Positions 17,741 through 25,945 of a DNA stretch of 64,000 nt are shown here, piece after piece. Origin of the DNA: Gemmatimonadota bacterium (GTDB taxonomy: Bacteria > Gemmatimonadota > Gemmatimonadetes > Longimicrobiales > Gaopeijiaceae); contig JACZXQ010000001.1 in the NCBI GenBank assembly GCA_022571515.1, positions 62,001 to 126,000 of the forward strand, written 5' to 3'. The position numbers and the translations under genes were made by a program. Under the pieces are notes generated by a model. That model did no database searches. It was not told the origin of the DNA and was given only the letters and a program-made list of their open reading frames with translations. Within the stretch, counting starts at the first letter, position 1, and each line of letters opens with the position of its first letter.

Positions 17741-20143
17741 ATGGCGAACGAGCTCATCGGCAAAGACTTCACGCCGCCGGACCTCCACGGCAAAGTCACC
17801 GGGCGCGCGCGCTTCGCCGAAGACTTCCGCGCCGACGGCATGCTGTTCTGCCGTCTCCTGACCAGCCCCGTACCGCACGGCCGCGTGCGCGACATCGACG
17901 CTTCCGAAGCGCTCGCCATGCCGGGCGTCATGGCGATCCTGACGGCTGACGACGTCCCCCTGATCCCGGCCCCGGGCAACCCGATCCTGACCAATGAGCC
18001 ATGCTACGTGGGCGAGCCGATCCTCGCGGTGGCCGCGGTGGACGAGACCACGGCTCAGGACGCCATCGAGAAGATCAAGCTGGACCTGGAGCCTTTGCCG
18101 TTCACGGTGGATCCGCTCGAGAGCCTGCACCCGGACGGGCCCAACGCCCGCTCGGACGGCAATACCATCCGGCCCCGCGAGGGTGTCGAAGAACTCAAGT
18201 GGACCGTCGAGGACTTCGCCGCGGCCGCCGATGGCCAGCTCCCCATGGGCGAGCCGATGGTGGAGTGGTCGTACGGCGACGTCGAGGCCGGCTTCGCCGA
18301 GGCCGCGCTGGTTCTGGACGAGAGCTTCGTGACGGCGGGTACGTCGCACCACTCCATGGAGCCACGCAGCGCCATGGCCTACTGGCAGGGCGGGAAGTGC
18401 TATGTCTTCGGCTCCAGCCAGAGCCAGAGCTTCGTGACGCCCGCGTTGGCCAACTACATCGGCATCTCGCCCGAGGACCTGGTGTTCGTGGCGGAGTACT
18501 GCGGGGGCGGGTTCGGATCGAAGGGTGGCCCCTACCCTGTCATGTCGATCCCGGCTCACATGGCCAAGAAGACCGGCCGGCCGGTCATGATGCGGATCAG
18601 CCGGGCGGAGGAGAACTTCATCGGCTCGGCTCGGGCAGGCTTCCAGGGACGCATCAAGATGGGCTTCCGCGGGGACGGGCGCGTCACGGCGGTCGACCTG
18701 TACATCGTGCAGGAAAACGGCCCGAACTCGGGTTTCGGGGACTTCAACAGCGCCGCCGGGGCCGTCTCGCTGGTCTACACACCCCTGGCCATGCGCTTCA
18801 GAGCAATCCCGATCCTGACCAACACTCCGGCACGCGGGGCGCAACGCGGCCCCGGCCAGAACCAGATCGCCACGGCGGTCGAGCCACTGATCGACAAGGC
18901 AGCCCGCCAGCTCGGGCTCGACCAGGTCGAGATCCGGAAGATCAACGCGCCCGACAACGACTCGCGGTACGGATCGCGCCAGCAGAGCATCACGAGCGCG
19001 TACCTCAGCGAGGCGCTGGACAAGGGCGCCGAGCAGTTCGACTGGACGGCCAAGCGCGCCCAGAGCGGGCAGCGCAACGGGTCCAAGGTGATCGGGGTCG
19101 GCGTCGGCTCGGCCTTTCACTCGGCCGGATCGAGCGGGTTCGATGGCCTGGTGCGCATCACACCCGACGGCAAGTTGCACATCCACACGGGCGTGGGGAA
19201 CCTGGGCACGTACTCGTACGCGAGCACCTCACGGGTCGCGGCCGAGGTGCTCGAGTACCGCTGGGAGAACTGCGTGATTGTGCGCGGCGATTCGTCGCGC
19301 GCCCTGCCCTGGAACCTGGGCCAGTTCGGCAGCAACACTTCGTTCACGATGACCAGGACCAACTACGTCGCCGCTATGGACGCACTCCAGAAACTCAAGG
19401 AGATCGCGGCGCGCGACCTGGGCGGCCGCCCCGGCGACTACGATGTCGGCAATGAGACGGTCTTCGCCCGGGCTGACCCATCGCGGCGCATGACGTACGC
19501 GGCCGCGGCCCGGAGGGCCATCCAGCTCGGCGGTAGGTACAGCGGTGAAGAGGCGCCTGAGGACATCAACAACATGACCAAGGCCGCCGTCCGAGAGATC
19601 GCGGGCACCGGTTTGGTCGGGGTAGCGCGCGACAACCTGGGCCGTCCAGGTACCGTGCCCGCGCTGGCGGCCGGGTTCATCCAGATCGAGTTGGACCTGG
19701 AAACCGGAAAGGTGGAGATCCTCGACTACGTGGGGGTGGCCGACTGCGGAACCGTGCTTCATCCGCAAAGCCTCGCCACGCAGATCAAGGGTGGCGCCGT
19801 GATGGGCTTCGGCATGGCCTGCCTCGAGCGCCATGTCTACGACACGCAGTACGGGCTGCCCGGCACCGTCGGTTTCTATCAGACCAAACCTCCGTCCTAC
19901 CTCGACGTCCCACTGGAAATGGACTGGGGCGCCGTAGACATCGCCGACCCCGACAACCCGGTCGGCTCGAAGGGAATCGGCGAGCCGGTCATGGGATGCG
20001 CGGCAGCAGCCTTGCTGTGCGCCATCTCGGACGCGCTGGGTGGCCATTACTTCAACCGCACGCCGGTCGTGCCGGACATGATCCTCAACGCCGCTTCGGG
20101 GCGAGCCCAGTCTCACCGGCCGCTTCAGGTCAACACCCAGTGA
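17741..20143 (+). CDS. Molybdenum hydroxylase, molybdopterin-binding catalytic subunit
   Basis: An 800-residue catalytic subunit of the xanthine dehydrogenase family, starting one base after the previous stop. Landmarks: a KVTGRARFAEDF opening, GGGFGSKGG near residue 253, ARGAQRGPGQNQ near 365 (cofactor-binding loop), HTGVGNLGTYSY near 485 and the catalytic Glu in GSKGIGEPVMG near 747. No signal peptide. Complete length for the family. The substrate could be an aldehyde, N-heterocycle or purine; sequence alone does not decide, and there are no neighbouring purine genes. Nor are maturation genes such as XdhC or MobA-type chaperones seen in the window. Confidence 0.93.
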   Translation: MANELIGKDFTPPDLHGKVTGRARFAEDFRADGMLFCRLLTSPVPHGRVRDIDASEALAMPGVMAILTADDVPLIPAPGNPILTNEPCYVGEPILAVAAVDETTAQDAIEKIKLDLEPLPFTVDPLESLHPDGPNARSDGNTIRPREGVEELKWTVEDFAAAADGQLPMGEPMVEWSYGDVEAGFAEAALVLDESFVTAGTSHHSMEPRSAMAYWQGGKCYVFGSSQSQSFVTPALANYIGISPEDLVFVAEYCGGGFGSKGGPYPVMSIPAHMAKKTGRPVMMRISRAEENFIGSARAGFQGRIKMGFRGDGRVTAVDLYIVQENGPNSGFGDFNSAAGAVSLVYTPLAMRFRAIPILTNTPARGAQRGPGQNQIATAVEPLIDKAARQLGLDQVEIRKINAPDNDSRYGSRQQSITSAYLSEALDKGAEQFDWTAKRAQSGQRNGSKVIGVGVGSAFHSAGSSGFDGLVRITPDGKLHIHTGVGNLGTYSYASTSRVAAEVLEYRWENCVIVRGDSSRALPWNLGQFGSNTSFTMTRTNYVAAMDALQKLKEIAARDLGGRPGDYDVGNETVFARADPSRRMTYAAAARRAIQLGGRYSGEEAPEDINNMTKAAVREIAGTGLVGVARDNLGRPGTVPALAAGFIQIELDLETGKVEILDYVGVADCGTVLHPQSLATQIKGGAVMGFGMACLERHVYDTQYGLPGTVGFYQTKPPSYLDVPLEMDWGAVDIADPDNPVGSKGIGEPVMGCAAAALLCAISDALGGHYFNRTPVVPDMILNAASGRAQSHRPLQVNTQ

Positions 20144-20153
20144 AGAGCTGATC

Positions 20154-21143
20154 ATGTTGAAGGACATGATGCCGCATGTCGAGCTGTTTCAGCCGACCGA
20201 TGTGGACAATGCGCTGGCCCTCATGGGCCGCTTCGGATCGGACGGCTGGGCGCTGGCAGGCGGCCACGACAGCCTCGCCTGGTTCAAGGATCGCGGGAAA
20301 CGCCCGTCGGCCCTCATCGACTTGGCCGGGATCTCGGAACTGCTGGGCATCCGGGAGACGTCCGACGGCATCGAGATCGGCGCGATGACGACGCTGACCG
20401 AGATCGAGCTTCACCCCATGATCCGGGAGAAGTTCGCCCTGCTGGCCGACGCCGCCCGGCACGTGGCGAGCCCGCAGATCCGCAACTCCGGGACGCTGGG
20501 CGGAAACGTCTGCCAGGACACGCGCTGCTGGTACTACCGCCTTGGGGTCGGTTGTTACCGAGCGGGCGGCAACACCTGCTACGCCGATACGCCGGAGGCC
20601 ATGAACCGCGAGCACTGCCTGTTCGGCGCCGACCGATGCGTTGCGGTGACGCCGTCGGATACGGCTCCTGCCCTGGTCGCGCTGGACGCCACCATGGTCA
20701 TTCGTAACGGGCAGGGCGAGCGGGAAGTGAAGGCCGAGGACTTCTTCATGAGGCCCGGCATCGACATCACACGCATGACGGTACTCAACCCCGCCGACCT
20801 GCTCACCACCATCCGGATTCCCAACACCTGGGCCGGCGCGCACTTCTATTTCGAGAAGGTGGCCGACCGAAACACTTGGGACTTCGCGCTGGTGAGCGTC
20901 GCCGCCGCCATGAAAGTGAGCGGGGATCGCATTCAGGACGCGCGCATCGCGTGCGGCGGCGTGGAGTGTGTTCCCAAGCGGCTTACTGGGGTGGAGAAGC
21001 TCTTGAAAGGCGCGCTCCTAAACGACGAGACGGCCGATGCGGCTGGCGCTGCCGCCACCCGCGGGGCGAAGCCGCTCAACTACAACCACTTCAAGATCCC
21101 GCTGATGGAGAACCTCGTGAAACGCGCGGTGCGGAGCGCGTAG
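20154..21143 (+). CDS. Molybdenum hydroxylase FAD-binding subunit, cysteine-rich
   Basis: A 329-residue FAD_binding_5/CO-dehydrogenase-flavoprotein-like subunit. WALAGGHDSL (about 32-41) and IRNSGTLGGNVCQ (109-121) are the two flavin contacts; the C-terminal domain starts near residue 215. Between the two lies a cysteine-rich loop with Cys120, 125, 134, 142, 155 and 162 (TRCWYYR, NTCYAD, EHCLFG). A comparable loop in the beta subunit of 4-hydroxybenzoyl-CoA reductase binds an extra [4Fe-4S] cluster, so such a cluster is possible here; this is an inference. The start lies ten bases after the catalytic-subunit stop. Gene order small-large-FAD matches the PaoABC-like family only in content, not in order. 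Confidence 0.92.
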   Translation: MLKDMMPHVELFQPTDVDNALALMGRFGSDGWALAGGHDSLAWFKDRGKRPSALIDLAGISELLGIRETSDGIEIGAMTTLTEIELHPMIREKFALLADAARHVASPQIRNSGTLGGNVCQDTRCWYYRLGVGCYRAGGNTCYADTPEAMNREHCLFGADRCVAVTPSDTAPALVALDATMVIRNGQGEREVKAEDFFMRPGIDITRMTVLNPADLLTTIRIPNTWAGAHFYFEKVADRNTWDFALVSVAAAMKVSGDRIQDARIACGGVECVPKRLTGVEKLLKGALLNDETADAAGAAATRGAKPLNYNHFKIPLMENLVKRAVRSA

Positions 21144-21325
21144 GGAGCTACTGAGACCGCCCCTGAGAGCCGAACGGGCCGAGCCTTTGGGTTCGGCCCA
21201 TCTGCGTCTGTGGAGGCCCCAGATCTGAGCGGCGAATGCTTGGGATTCCAATGCAACCACTCCGGCTTTTGGAGCGTCCAACCCTGAAGAAGGCATGACA
21301 AGTAGCCACGGCCGGGGAAGAGAGG

Positions 21326-22876
21326 GTGAAGATGAGGGATCCGTCACGTAGGGAAGACGCAAAGAATCTCGGAATCGTATATGGAACTGGCGCGGTGGCG
21401 GCCCTCCTTACGGCTGCACTGTTGCTCAAGGCGAGTCCCGCGCCGGTCATGGAGGTGGTCATCGAGACCGCGCCGGACCCGGTGCCGGTGGTCATGCCTG
21501 AACCAGCAGCGGAGCCGGTTGTGCAGCCGGAGCCAGTCCAGATTTCCGGCGACAATCGGCTGTACGGCACCGTCACCACGCTCAACGGAAGACGGTACGA
21601 GGGCTACATCCGCTGGGATCGGAACGAAGGCAGCTGGGCCGACCTGCTGGACGCGAACAAGCAACCCGACCACGGCATTGGCCGCGTTGTGAGCGTACAG
21701 CGGGTGCGCGAACGGGTCAGGGATCGTGACCGAAGCTTCGACCTGGCCGATCTCGACGACCTACTCGATCTGGACGATCTGGACGACCTGCGCGATCTGG
21801 ACGACCTGGACTACGTCTCCGGGATAACGATAGCGCTGGCAGAGCGCTCACGTGATACCCGCGCCCGGGTCCAGAGCATCGTCATCAACGGCCGCAGCAT
21901 CAGGAGCGGGCTCATACAAAGCTTCTCCTTCGGCTCGGGCGCGACCCAATCCGGCATCCGGTTCGGGCACATCAAGAGCATCGCGGCGCTCGACTCGCGC
22001 ACGGCGCTCTTCACACTCAAGTCGGGTGAGGAAGTCGTCTTCAGCGCCAACGCCACCGACCTGGGTTCCAACCTTCGTGCGCTGGTCATCGAGCAGTTGG
22101 ACGGCGACGTGGTGGAGCTCGAGTGGGGCGATCTCGACGTGGTCGAGTTCGAGGCCGCACCCGAAGACGCGTCACCGCCTTCGAGCCGGAACTACGGGAC
22201 CATGACGACCCATTCCGGCCTGGAGTTCACCGGGTACATCACGTGGGATGTGGATGAGATCTATTCATCCGACATTCTCAATGGCGATGATGGCCGTGTT
22301 GACCGCGAGATCCCATTCGGATCGATCGTGCGGATCGACCGGGACAGCTCGAGGGGCTCCATGGTCACGCTCGACACCGGTGAGGAAGTGCTCCTCAGGG
22401 GCACGAACGACGTCGACGAGTCCAACAACGGCATCTCGGTGTCGGACCCAGGGCTCGGCCAGGTGAAGGTCAGCTGGTACGACTTCGCGTCGGTCCGGTT
22501 CCACGAGGCCGAGTCTCACGCCGGCTACGGGCAGTTCGACGGCGGCCAGGCGATCTTCGGCACCGTGACGACCCATAACGGCGAAGAGTTCACAGGCGAG
22601 ATCGTCTGGGACTGTGATGAAGCCTACACGTGGGAGATGCTGAACGGCGAGCAGGATGGCGTCGAGTTTCACGTCGAGTTCTCAAAGATCGCGTCGTTGA
22701 GGCCAATCTCGAGCTGGGGCACGGAAGTCACGCTCAAGGATGGTCGCACGTACGAGCTTCGCGGATCCAACGACGTCGACGACGGCAACCGGGGAATCCT
22801 GGTTCGCCTCGAGAATGGCGACGAGGTGGTGGTGGAGTGGGATGACCTGGAGGAGGTACGTCTCCAGGGTCGTTGA
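21326..22876 (+). CDS. Membrane-anchored three-repeat protein with an Asp/Leu-rich insert, unknown function
   Basis: A 516-residue protein that I do not recognise. One N-terminal hydrophobic segment (about 15-36) is followed by a Pro/Glu/Val linker (40-72). Three related modules follow, each opening with a strand pair of the type YGTVTTLNGRRYEGYIRWD: at about residue 80, 289 (YGTMTTHSGLEFTGYITWD) and 410 (FGTVTTHNGEEFTGEIVWD). Each closes with a strand like LDTGEEVLLRG-NDVD and a V(E/S)W-D segment. The first module is interrupted by an Asp/Leu-rich stretch at about 139-163. The start is GTG 21326 or ATG 21332; both have purine-rich sequence upstream. The gene stands alone and ends in a strong terminator. 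It looks like an extracytoplasmic beta-rich repeat protein. Confidence 0.7.
   Translation: MKMRDPSRREDAKNLGIVYGTGAVAALLTAALLLKASPAPVMEVVIETAPDPVPVVMPEPAAEPVVQPEPVQISGDNRLYGTVTTLNGRRYEGYIRWDRNEGSWADLLDANKQPDHGIGRVVSVQRVRERVRDRDRSFDLADLDDLLDLDDLDDLRDLDDLDYVSGITIALAERSRDTRARVQSIVINGRSIRSGLIQSFSFGSGATQSGIRFGHIKSIAALDSRTALFTLKSGEEVVFSANATDLGSNLRALVIEQLDGDVVELEWGDLDVVEFEAAPEDASPPSSRNYGTMTTHSGLEFTGYITWDVDEIYSSDILNGDDGRVDREIPFGSIVRIDRDSSRGSMVTLDTGEEVLLRGTNDVDESNNGISVSDPGLGQVKVSWYDFASVRFHEAESHAGYGQFDGGQAIFGTVTTHNGEEFTGEIVWDCDEAYTWEMLNGEQDGVEFHVEFSKIASLRPISSWGTEVTLKDGRTYELRGSNDVDDGNRGILVRLENGDEVVVEWDDLEEVRLQGR
21739..21811 (+). repeat. Short tandem GAYCTGGAC-type repeat inside the three-repeat gene
   Basis: About eight imperfect copies of a GAYCTSGAC 9-mer or its 6-base half (GACCTG) run through this stretch and encode DL, DDL and LDDLDDL units. 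The reading frame is kept. It is a coding microsatellite-like tract that could vary in copy number between strains; nothing suggests a regulatory role. Confidence 0.7.
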
Positions 22877-22895
22877 TCGCTATTGGATCTACGGG

Positions 22896-22931
22896 AAAGC
22901 CCCGCAAGGCCTTGAGGTCTTGCGGGGCTTT
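22896..22931 (+). terminator. Strong rho-independent terminator
   Basis: AAAGCCCCGCAAG (22896-22908) pairs perfectly with CTTGCGGGGCTTT (22919-22931) around a ten-base loop: a 13-bp stem with A-run on the left and T-run on the right, so it could work in both directions. It starts 20 bases after the stop of the three-repeat gene and 49 bases before the next start, so it isolates the two genes. Confidence 0.9.
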
Positions 22932-22979
22932 CAGTTACCTCTTGTGGTGCCCGAAGCGCACAACCCCCACCCTACGCAC

Positions 22980-23729
22980 ATGAACAACCATCATCGCATC
23001 GCATTCACTGGCTCCACCTGTGCGCTCGCCGTGCTCCTCGGGGCATGCGCGTCTCCAGCGCCTGCACCTACCCCTGCCCCCGGGGCGGCGTCCGATCCTC
23101 CCGCGATCCACTGGGTTCGGACGGCCGCTGAGCATGATCTCCTGTTCCAGCAGACGTACGCCTGGATTGCCGAGCGCGTCGAGGCACGGGCGAGCGGGCT
23201 GGAACGTGGATCCTGGGCCGTGATCGTGGATGCCGACGAGACGGTTCTGGACAACTCCGAGTACCAGCTTCGCCGCTCCCGCCAAGGCCTCGGCTACACG
23301 TCCGATAGCTGGGCCGTTTGGGTGCGCGAGGAAGCCGCCCCGGCACTCCCTGGAGCCGTGAGTTTCCTACGTCGGGTCAAGGAGCTCGGCGGGCGAGTGG
23401 CAGTGGTCACGAACCGAAACGAGGACGTGTGCGAGCCGACGCGCCGCAACCTCGCGGCGGTCGGGCTGACCGTCGACGTGGTGTTGTGCCGGCAGCCCGG
23501 TGTTTCGGAGAAGGAGACACGGTCCCGGTCGGTACAGGACGGCACGACGTCGGCCGGCCTTCCACCGCTGGAGATCGTCGCCTGGGTGGGCGACAACATT
23601 CATGACTTCCCGGGCGGCTCTCAGGAACTCCGCAACTCGGACCCGGGATCTCTGGCGGACTTCGGCGTGCGCTTCTTCCTGCTCCCCAATCCGATGTACG
23701 GCAGTTGGGAGCGGAATCCACCCAGCTGA
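22980..23729 (+). CDS. HAD-superfamily class IIIB acid phosphatase lipoprotein, e(P4)-like
   Basis: A 249-residue protein. The N-terminus is a lipoprotein signal (LLGAC lipobox, Cys about residue 19) followed by a Pro/Ala linker. The HAD active site is intact: nucleophile motif VDADETVLDN (about residue 81), motif II VVTNR, a conserved Lys region (VSEKETRS) and the acidic motif WVGDNIHDF. The family (lipoprotein e(P4)/NadN-like 5'-nucleotidases and class B acid phosphatases) removes phosphate from nucleotides such as NMN at the outer membrane surface or in the periplasm. ATG 22980 is chosen because it opens on the lipoprotein signal and lies past the terminator. It is monocistronic and convergent with the next gene. 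Confidence 0.88.
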   Translation: MNNHHRIAFTGSTCALAVLLGACASPAPAPTPAPGAASDPPAIHWVRTAAEHDLLFQQTYAWIAERVEARASGLERGSWAVIVDADETVLDNSEYQLRRSRQGLGYTSDSWAVWVREEAAPALPGAVSFLRRVKELGGRVAVVTNRNEDVCEPTRRNLAAVGLTVDVVLCRQPGVSEKETRSRSVQDGTTSAGLPPLEIVAWVGDNIHDFPGGSQELRNSDPGSLADFGVRFFLLPNPMYGSWERNPPS

Positions 23730-23765
23730 TTACCACACATGGTGGCCATGGCGCCGCCCGTCATC

Positions 23766-24677
23766 TCAAGGCTTCACCTCTCGCGATACGCTTTCGGCCA
23801 CGACGTATCGAGGACTGAGCGAAGCCTCTTCAGCCGGAATGAGGACCCGCTGGGCCGTGAGTTCCTGAGTGTGCTGGCTCACGACCCGGTCCAAGAAGGA
23901 ATCAGATACGTCACGGGCGCCGAAAAGGCGCAGGATGAAGCTGGGCTTCAGGCCACGCCCCAATGCGTCTCTTAGGTCGGCCCTGGTGATCGTGTCCACG
24001 TCGCCGCGCTGGCGGGCTGCAAGCACCGCCCTCTTCAACAATAGGCCCCGGCACTCGTCCGTCGTGATCCAATCGATGCGGGTGAGGTCGTTCTGCTCCA
24101 TGAACCATGTGAGCGCGAAGAACATCCATCCGTAGAGTGCGATGCTGAAGGTGATCGGCTCGAAAAGGGAGTACGCGAACAGGGGCGCCACGATCGAAGC
24201 CTCAATGGCGGCCGACACGTTGTCGTTCCCCCACGCGGCCGTCACCGTTGGGAGAACCCAGAGTGCCGACACGAACGTGGCGATAAAACCGGACCCGAGC
24301 CGGGAGAGGCGAAACCGGTGGCAGGCCTCGTCTCGAGCTTCGAGCCGAATAGCTTGGCGCTGGGCCGCTGAAGACGCCCCATGAGGTTGAAACTGCCCGA
24401 CTCGACCCAAGGCATCGATGATGGCCGAAACCATCGGCGCGACCGTGGCCACGGGCACCAGAGCGGTCGCCGCACCGTCCGAGTCGAGCTCGGCCAACAC
24501 ACGAGAGAGTTGAGCGAAGCGTTCGCTGGCCTCGCCATCCGCAAAGTCGCCTTCATTCCGGTCCGGATGGAGGTCCCTGAGCTCTGTACGGATCTCCCTA
24601 CGGAGCAATTCAATGCTCTCCGGAACGGGTGACATCCCGAGCGACTTGGCAGCGGCCTCGAGTCGATCTTCAGACAT
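23766..24677 (-). CDS. J-domain-like membrane protein, unknown function
   Basis: A 303-residue protein. Residues about 18-60 look like a degenerate J domain: a helix, then DLHPDRN with the HPD tripeptide, then a Glu/Asp-rich helix (EASERFAQLSRVL). A hydrophobic region with about three helices follows (about 132-150, 165-185 and 186-205). The C-terminal third is soluble and ends near SREVKP. HPD is the residue set that stimulates Hsp70 ATPase, so this could recruit DnaK to the membrane; that is inference. I do not recognise the rest. Start 24677 has GAGGTGG eight bases upstream. It is convergent with the phosphatase gene. Confidence 0.6.
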   Translation of the reverse strand: MSEDRLEAAAKSLGMSPVPESIELLRREIRTELRDLHPDRNEGDFADGEASERFAQLSRVLAELDSDGAATALVPVATVAPMVSAIIDALGRVGQFQPHGASSAAQRQAIRLEARDEACHRFRLSRLGSGFIATFVSALWVLPTVTAAWGNDNVSAAIEASIVAPLFAYSLFEPITFSIALYGWMFFALTWFMEQNDLTRIDWITTDECRGLLLKRAVLAARQRGDVDTITRADLRDALGRGLKPSFILRLFGARDVSDSFLDRVVSQHTQELTAQRVLIPAEEASLSPRYVVAESVSREVKP

Positions 24678-24940
24678 GGTTATCCACCTCAACGTATCGG
24701 GGATCTACATCTCTCTGACGCCGAGAAGTCCCCTCGGGTTGCAGGTTACGCCCCTGCTCGAGCCTGGTCGGGAACCGACGCAACCTGAAGCCGGCTGGGC
24801 GCGTCTAACTATTGGACCGGGCCGATAGGAACGTGAGCGATCGGATCGCGTGACGTTGACCGGAGTTGAACGCGAGGGGGTGAGGGTGACGAAGCAGTGT
24901 TCGAGACCATGCGCAGAGCCACCGGCCCAGGTCGTCCGCC

Positions 24941-25945
24941 ATGCGTAGCCCCGAGCTCGTGCTCATACTGATCGCCTGCTTGGTCGCCGCAATCACCGGC
25001 GGTCTGGTGAGCGCCCATGCGACCGGGATCGTGCCCTCGAGTCTCTCGGCCGCTGTCACGCAGCAGCGGCCCGACATGGCTGCGCCGGGCGACCACCCAC
25101 TCCTGCCTCCAAGCCTTGCCGGGCGCGATGACGACCTGCTCGCGTCTCCGATGCTTCGAGATCCCGAGTTTCGGGCTGAAGTGGAGCGGTGGGTACGCTT
25201 CTGGGAAACTGAACGGACCGAGTGGTTCCCCGGCTACCTCGCCCGGATGACCTGGTTCGAGGGGATGGTCGACACTACCCTGGCGGCTCATGGCCTCCCG
25301 TGGTCGCTCAGATACCTGCCGGTGATCGAGAGCGGGTACAGCACGTCGGCGGTCAGTTCGGCGAAGGCAGTGGGGCTATGGCAGCTCATGGCCTCTACGG
25401 CCGAAGACCTCGGTGTCGAGGTCACGCATTTCGTCGACGACCGACGCGATCCCTTCGAGTCCACCGCGGCGGCGGCGGACTTCCTGGTGGCCCTACGCGC
25501 CGAGTTCGGTTCCTGGTTCCTGGCATTGGCCGCCTACAACGCCGGTCCCGACCGCATTCGCGGCATCCTCCGACGGCACGCTCGGAACGCGCCTCTATCG
25601 GACAGTCTGTATTGGGCCATACGGGATGTCCTCCCCAGAGAAACGCGAGAGTTCGTGCCGAACCTGATCGGCGCCATGATCGTGGCCTCGGATCCCGAAG
25701 CACATGGCTATGATGTCCCGGAGCCCAGGCCCTTCGATTTCGACCGCGTGCCTGTGCGCGGTGCGTTCACGTTCGAGGGCCTGGCGCAGGCCGCCGGGGC
25801 GAACCTGGAAGAAATCGCCCGCCTCAACCCGGAATATATCCGCAGTGTGACGCCGGACCGGAGAAGGGTGGAGGTCCGGGTTCCAGTAGGGCTGGGTCAG
25901 GCGGTCCGCGACTACTATGCCTCCGGGGCGCGGGGCACACGGTGA
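24941..25945 (+). CDS. Lytic murein transglycosylase, MltD-like SLT domain
   Basis: A 334-residue protein with an N-terminal hydrophobic segment (about 6-24), then a transglycosylase SLT domain. The catalytic Glu130 lies in LPVIESGY, followed by AVGLWQLM, the Y-N segment AAYNAG and a RETREFVPNLIGAMI helix. C-terminally a LysM-like segment (FTFEGLAQAAGANLEEIARLNP through VEVRVPVG) would bind peptidoglycan. The enzyme cleaves glycan strands of murein with formation of 1,6-anhydro ends. It runs into the alpha-oxoamine synthase gene tail to tail, overlapping by 31 bases. Confidence 0.9.
   Translation: MRSPELVLILIACLVAAITGGLVSAHATGIVPSSLSAAVTQQRPDMAAPGDHPLLPPSLAGRDDDLLASPMLRDPEFRAEVERWVRFWETERTEWFPGYLARMTWFEGMVDTTLAAHGLPWSLRYLPVIESGYSTSAVSSAKAVGLWQLMASTAEDLGVEVTHFVDDRRDPFESTAAAADFLVALRAEFGSWFLALAAYNAGPDRIRGILRRHARNAPLSDSLYWAIRDVLPRETREFVPNLIGAMIVASDPEAHGYDVPEPRPFDFDRVPVRGAFTFEGLAQAAGANLEEIARLNPEYIRSVTPDRRRVEVRVPVGLGQAVRDYYASGARGTR

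Noticed and set aside
17714-19186. Open frame of 490 codons on the minus strand
   Set aside because: Antisense to the molybdopterin subunit, His/Arg/Asp-rich composition typical of a shadow frame, no ribosome site.
21739-21811. CRISPR-like or minisatellite array
   Set aside because: Units are 6-9 bases, in frame and coding for an Asp/Leu tract; no spacers.
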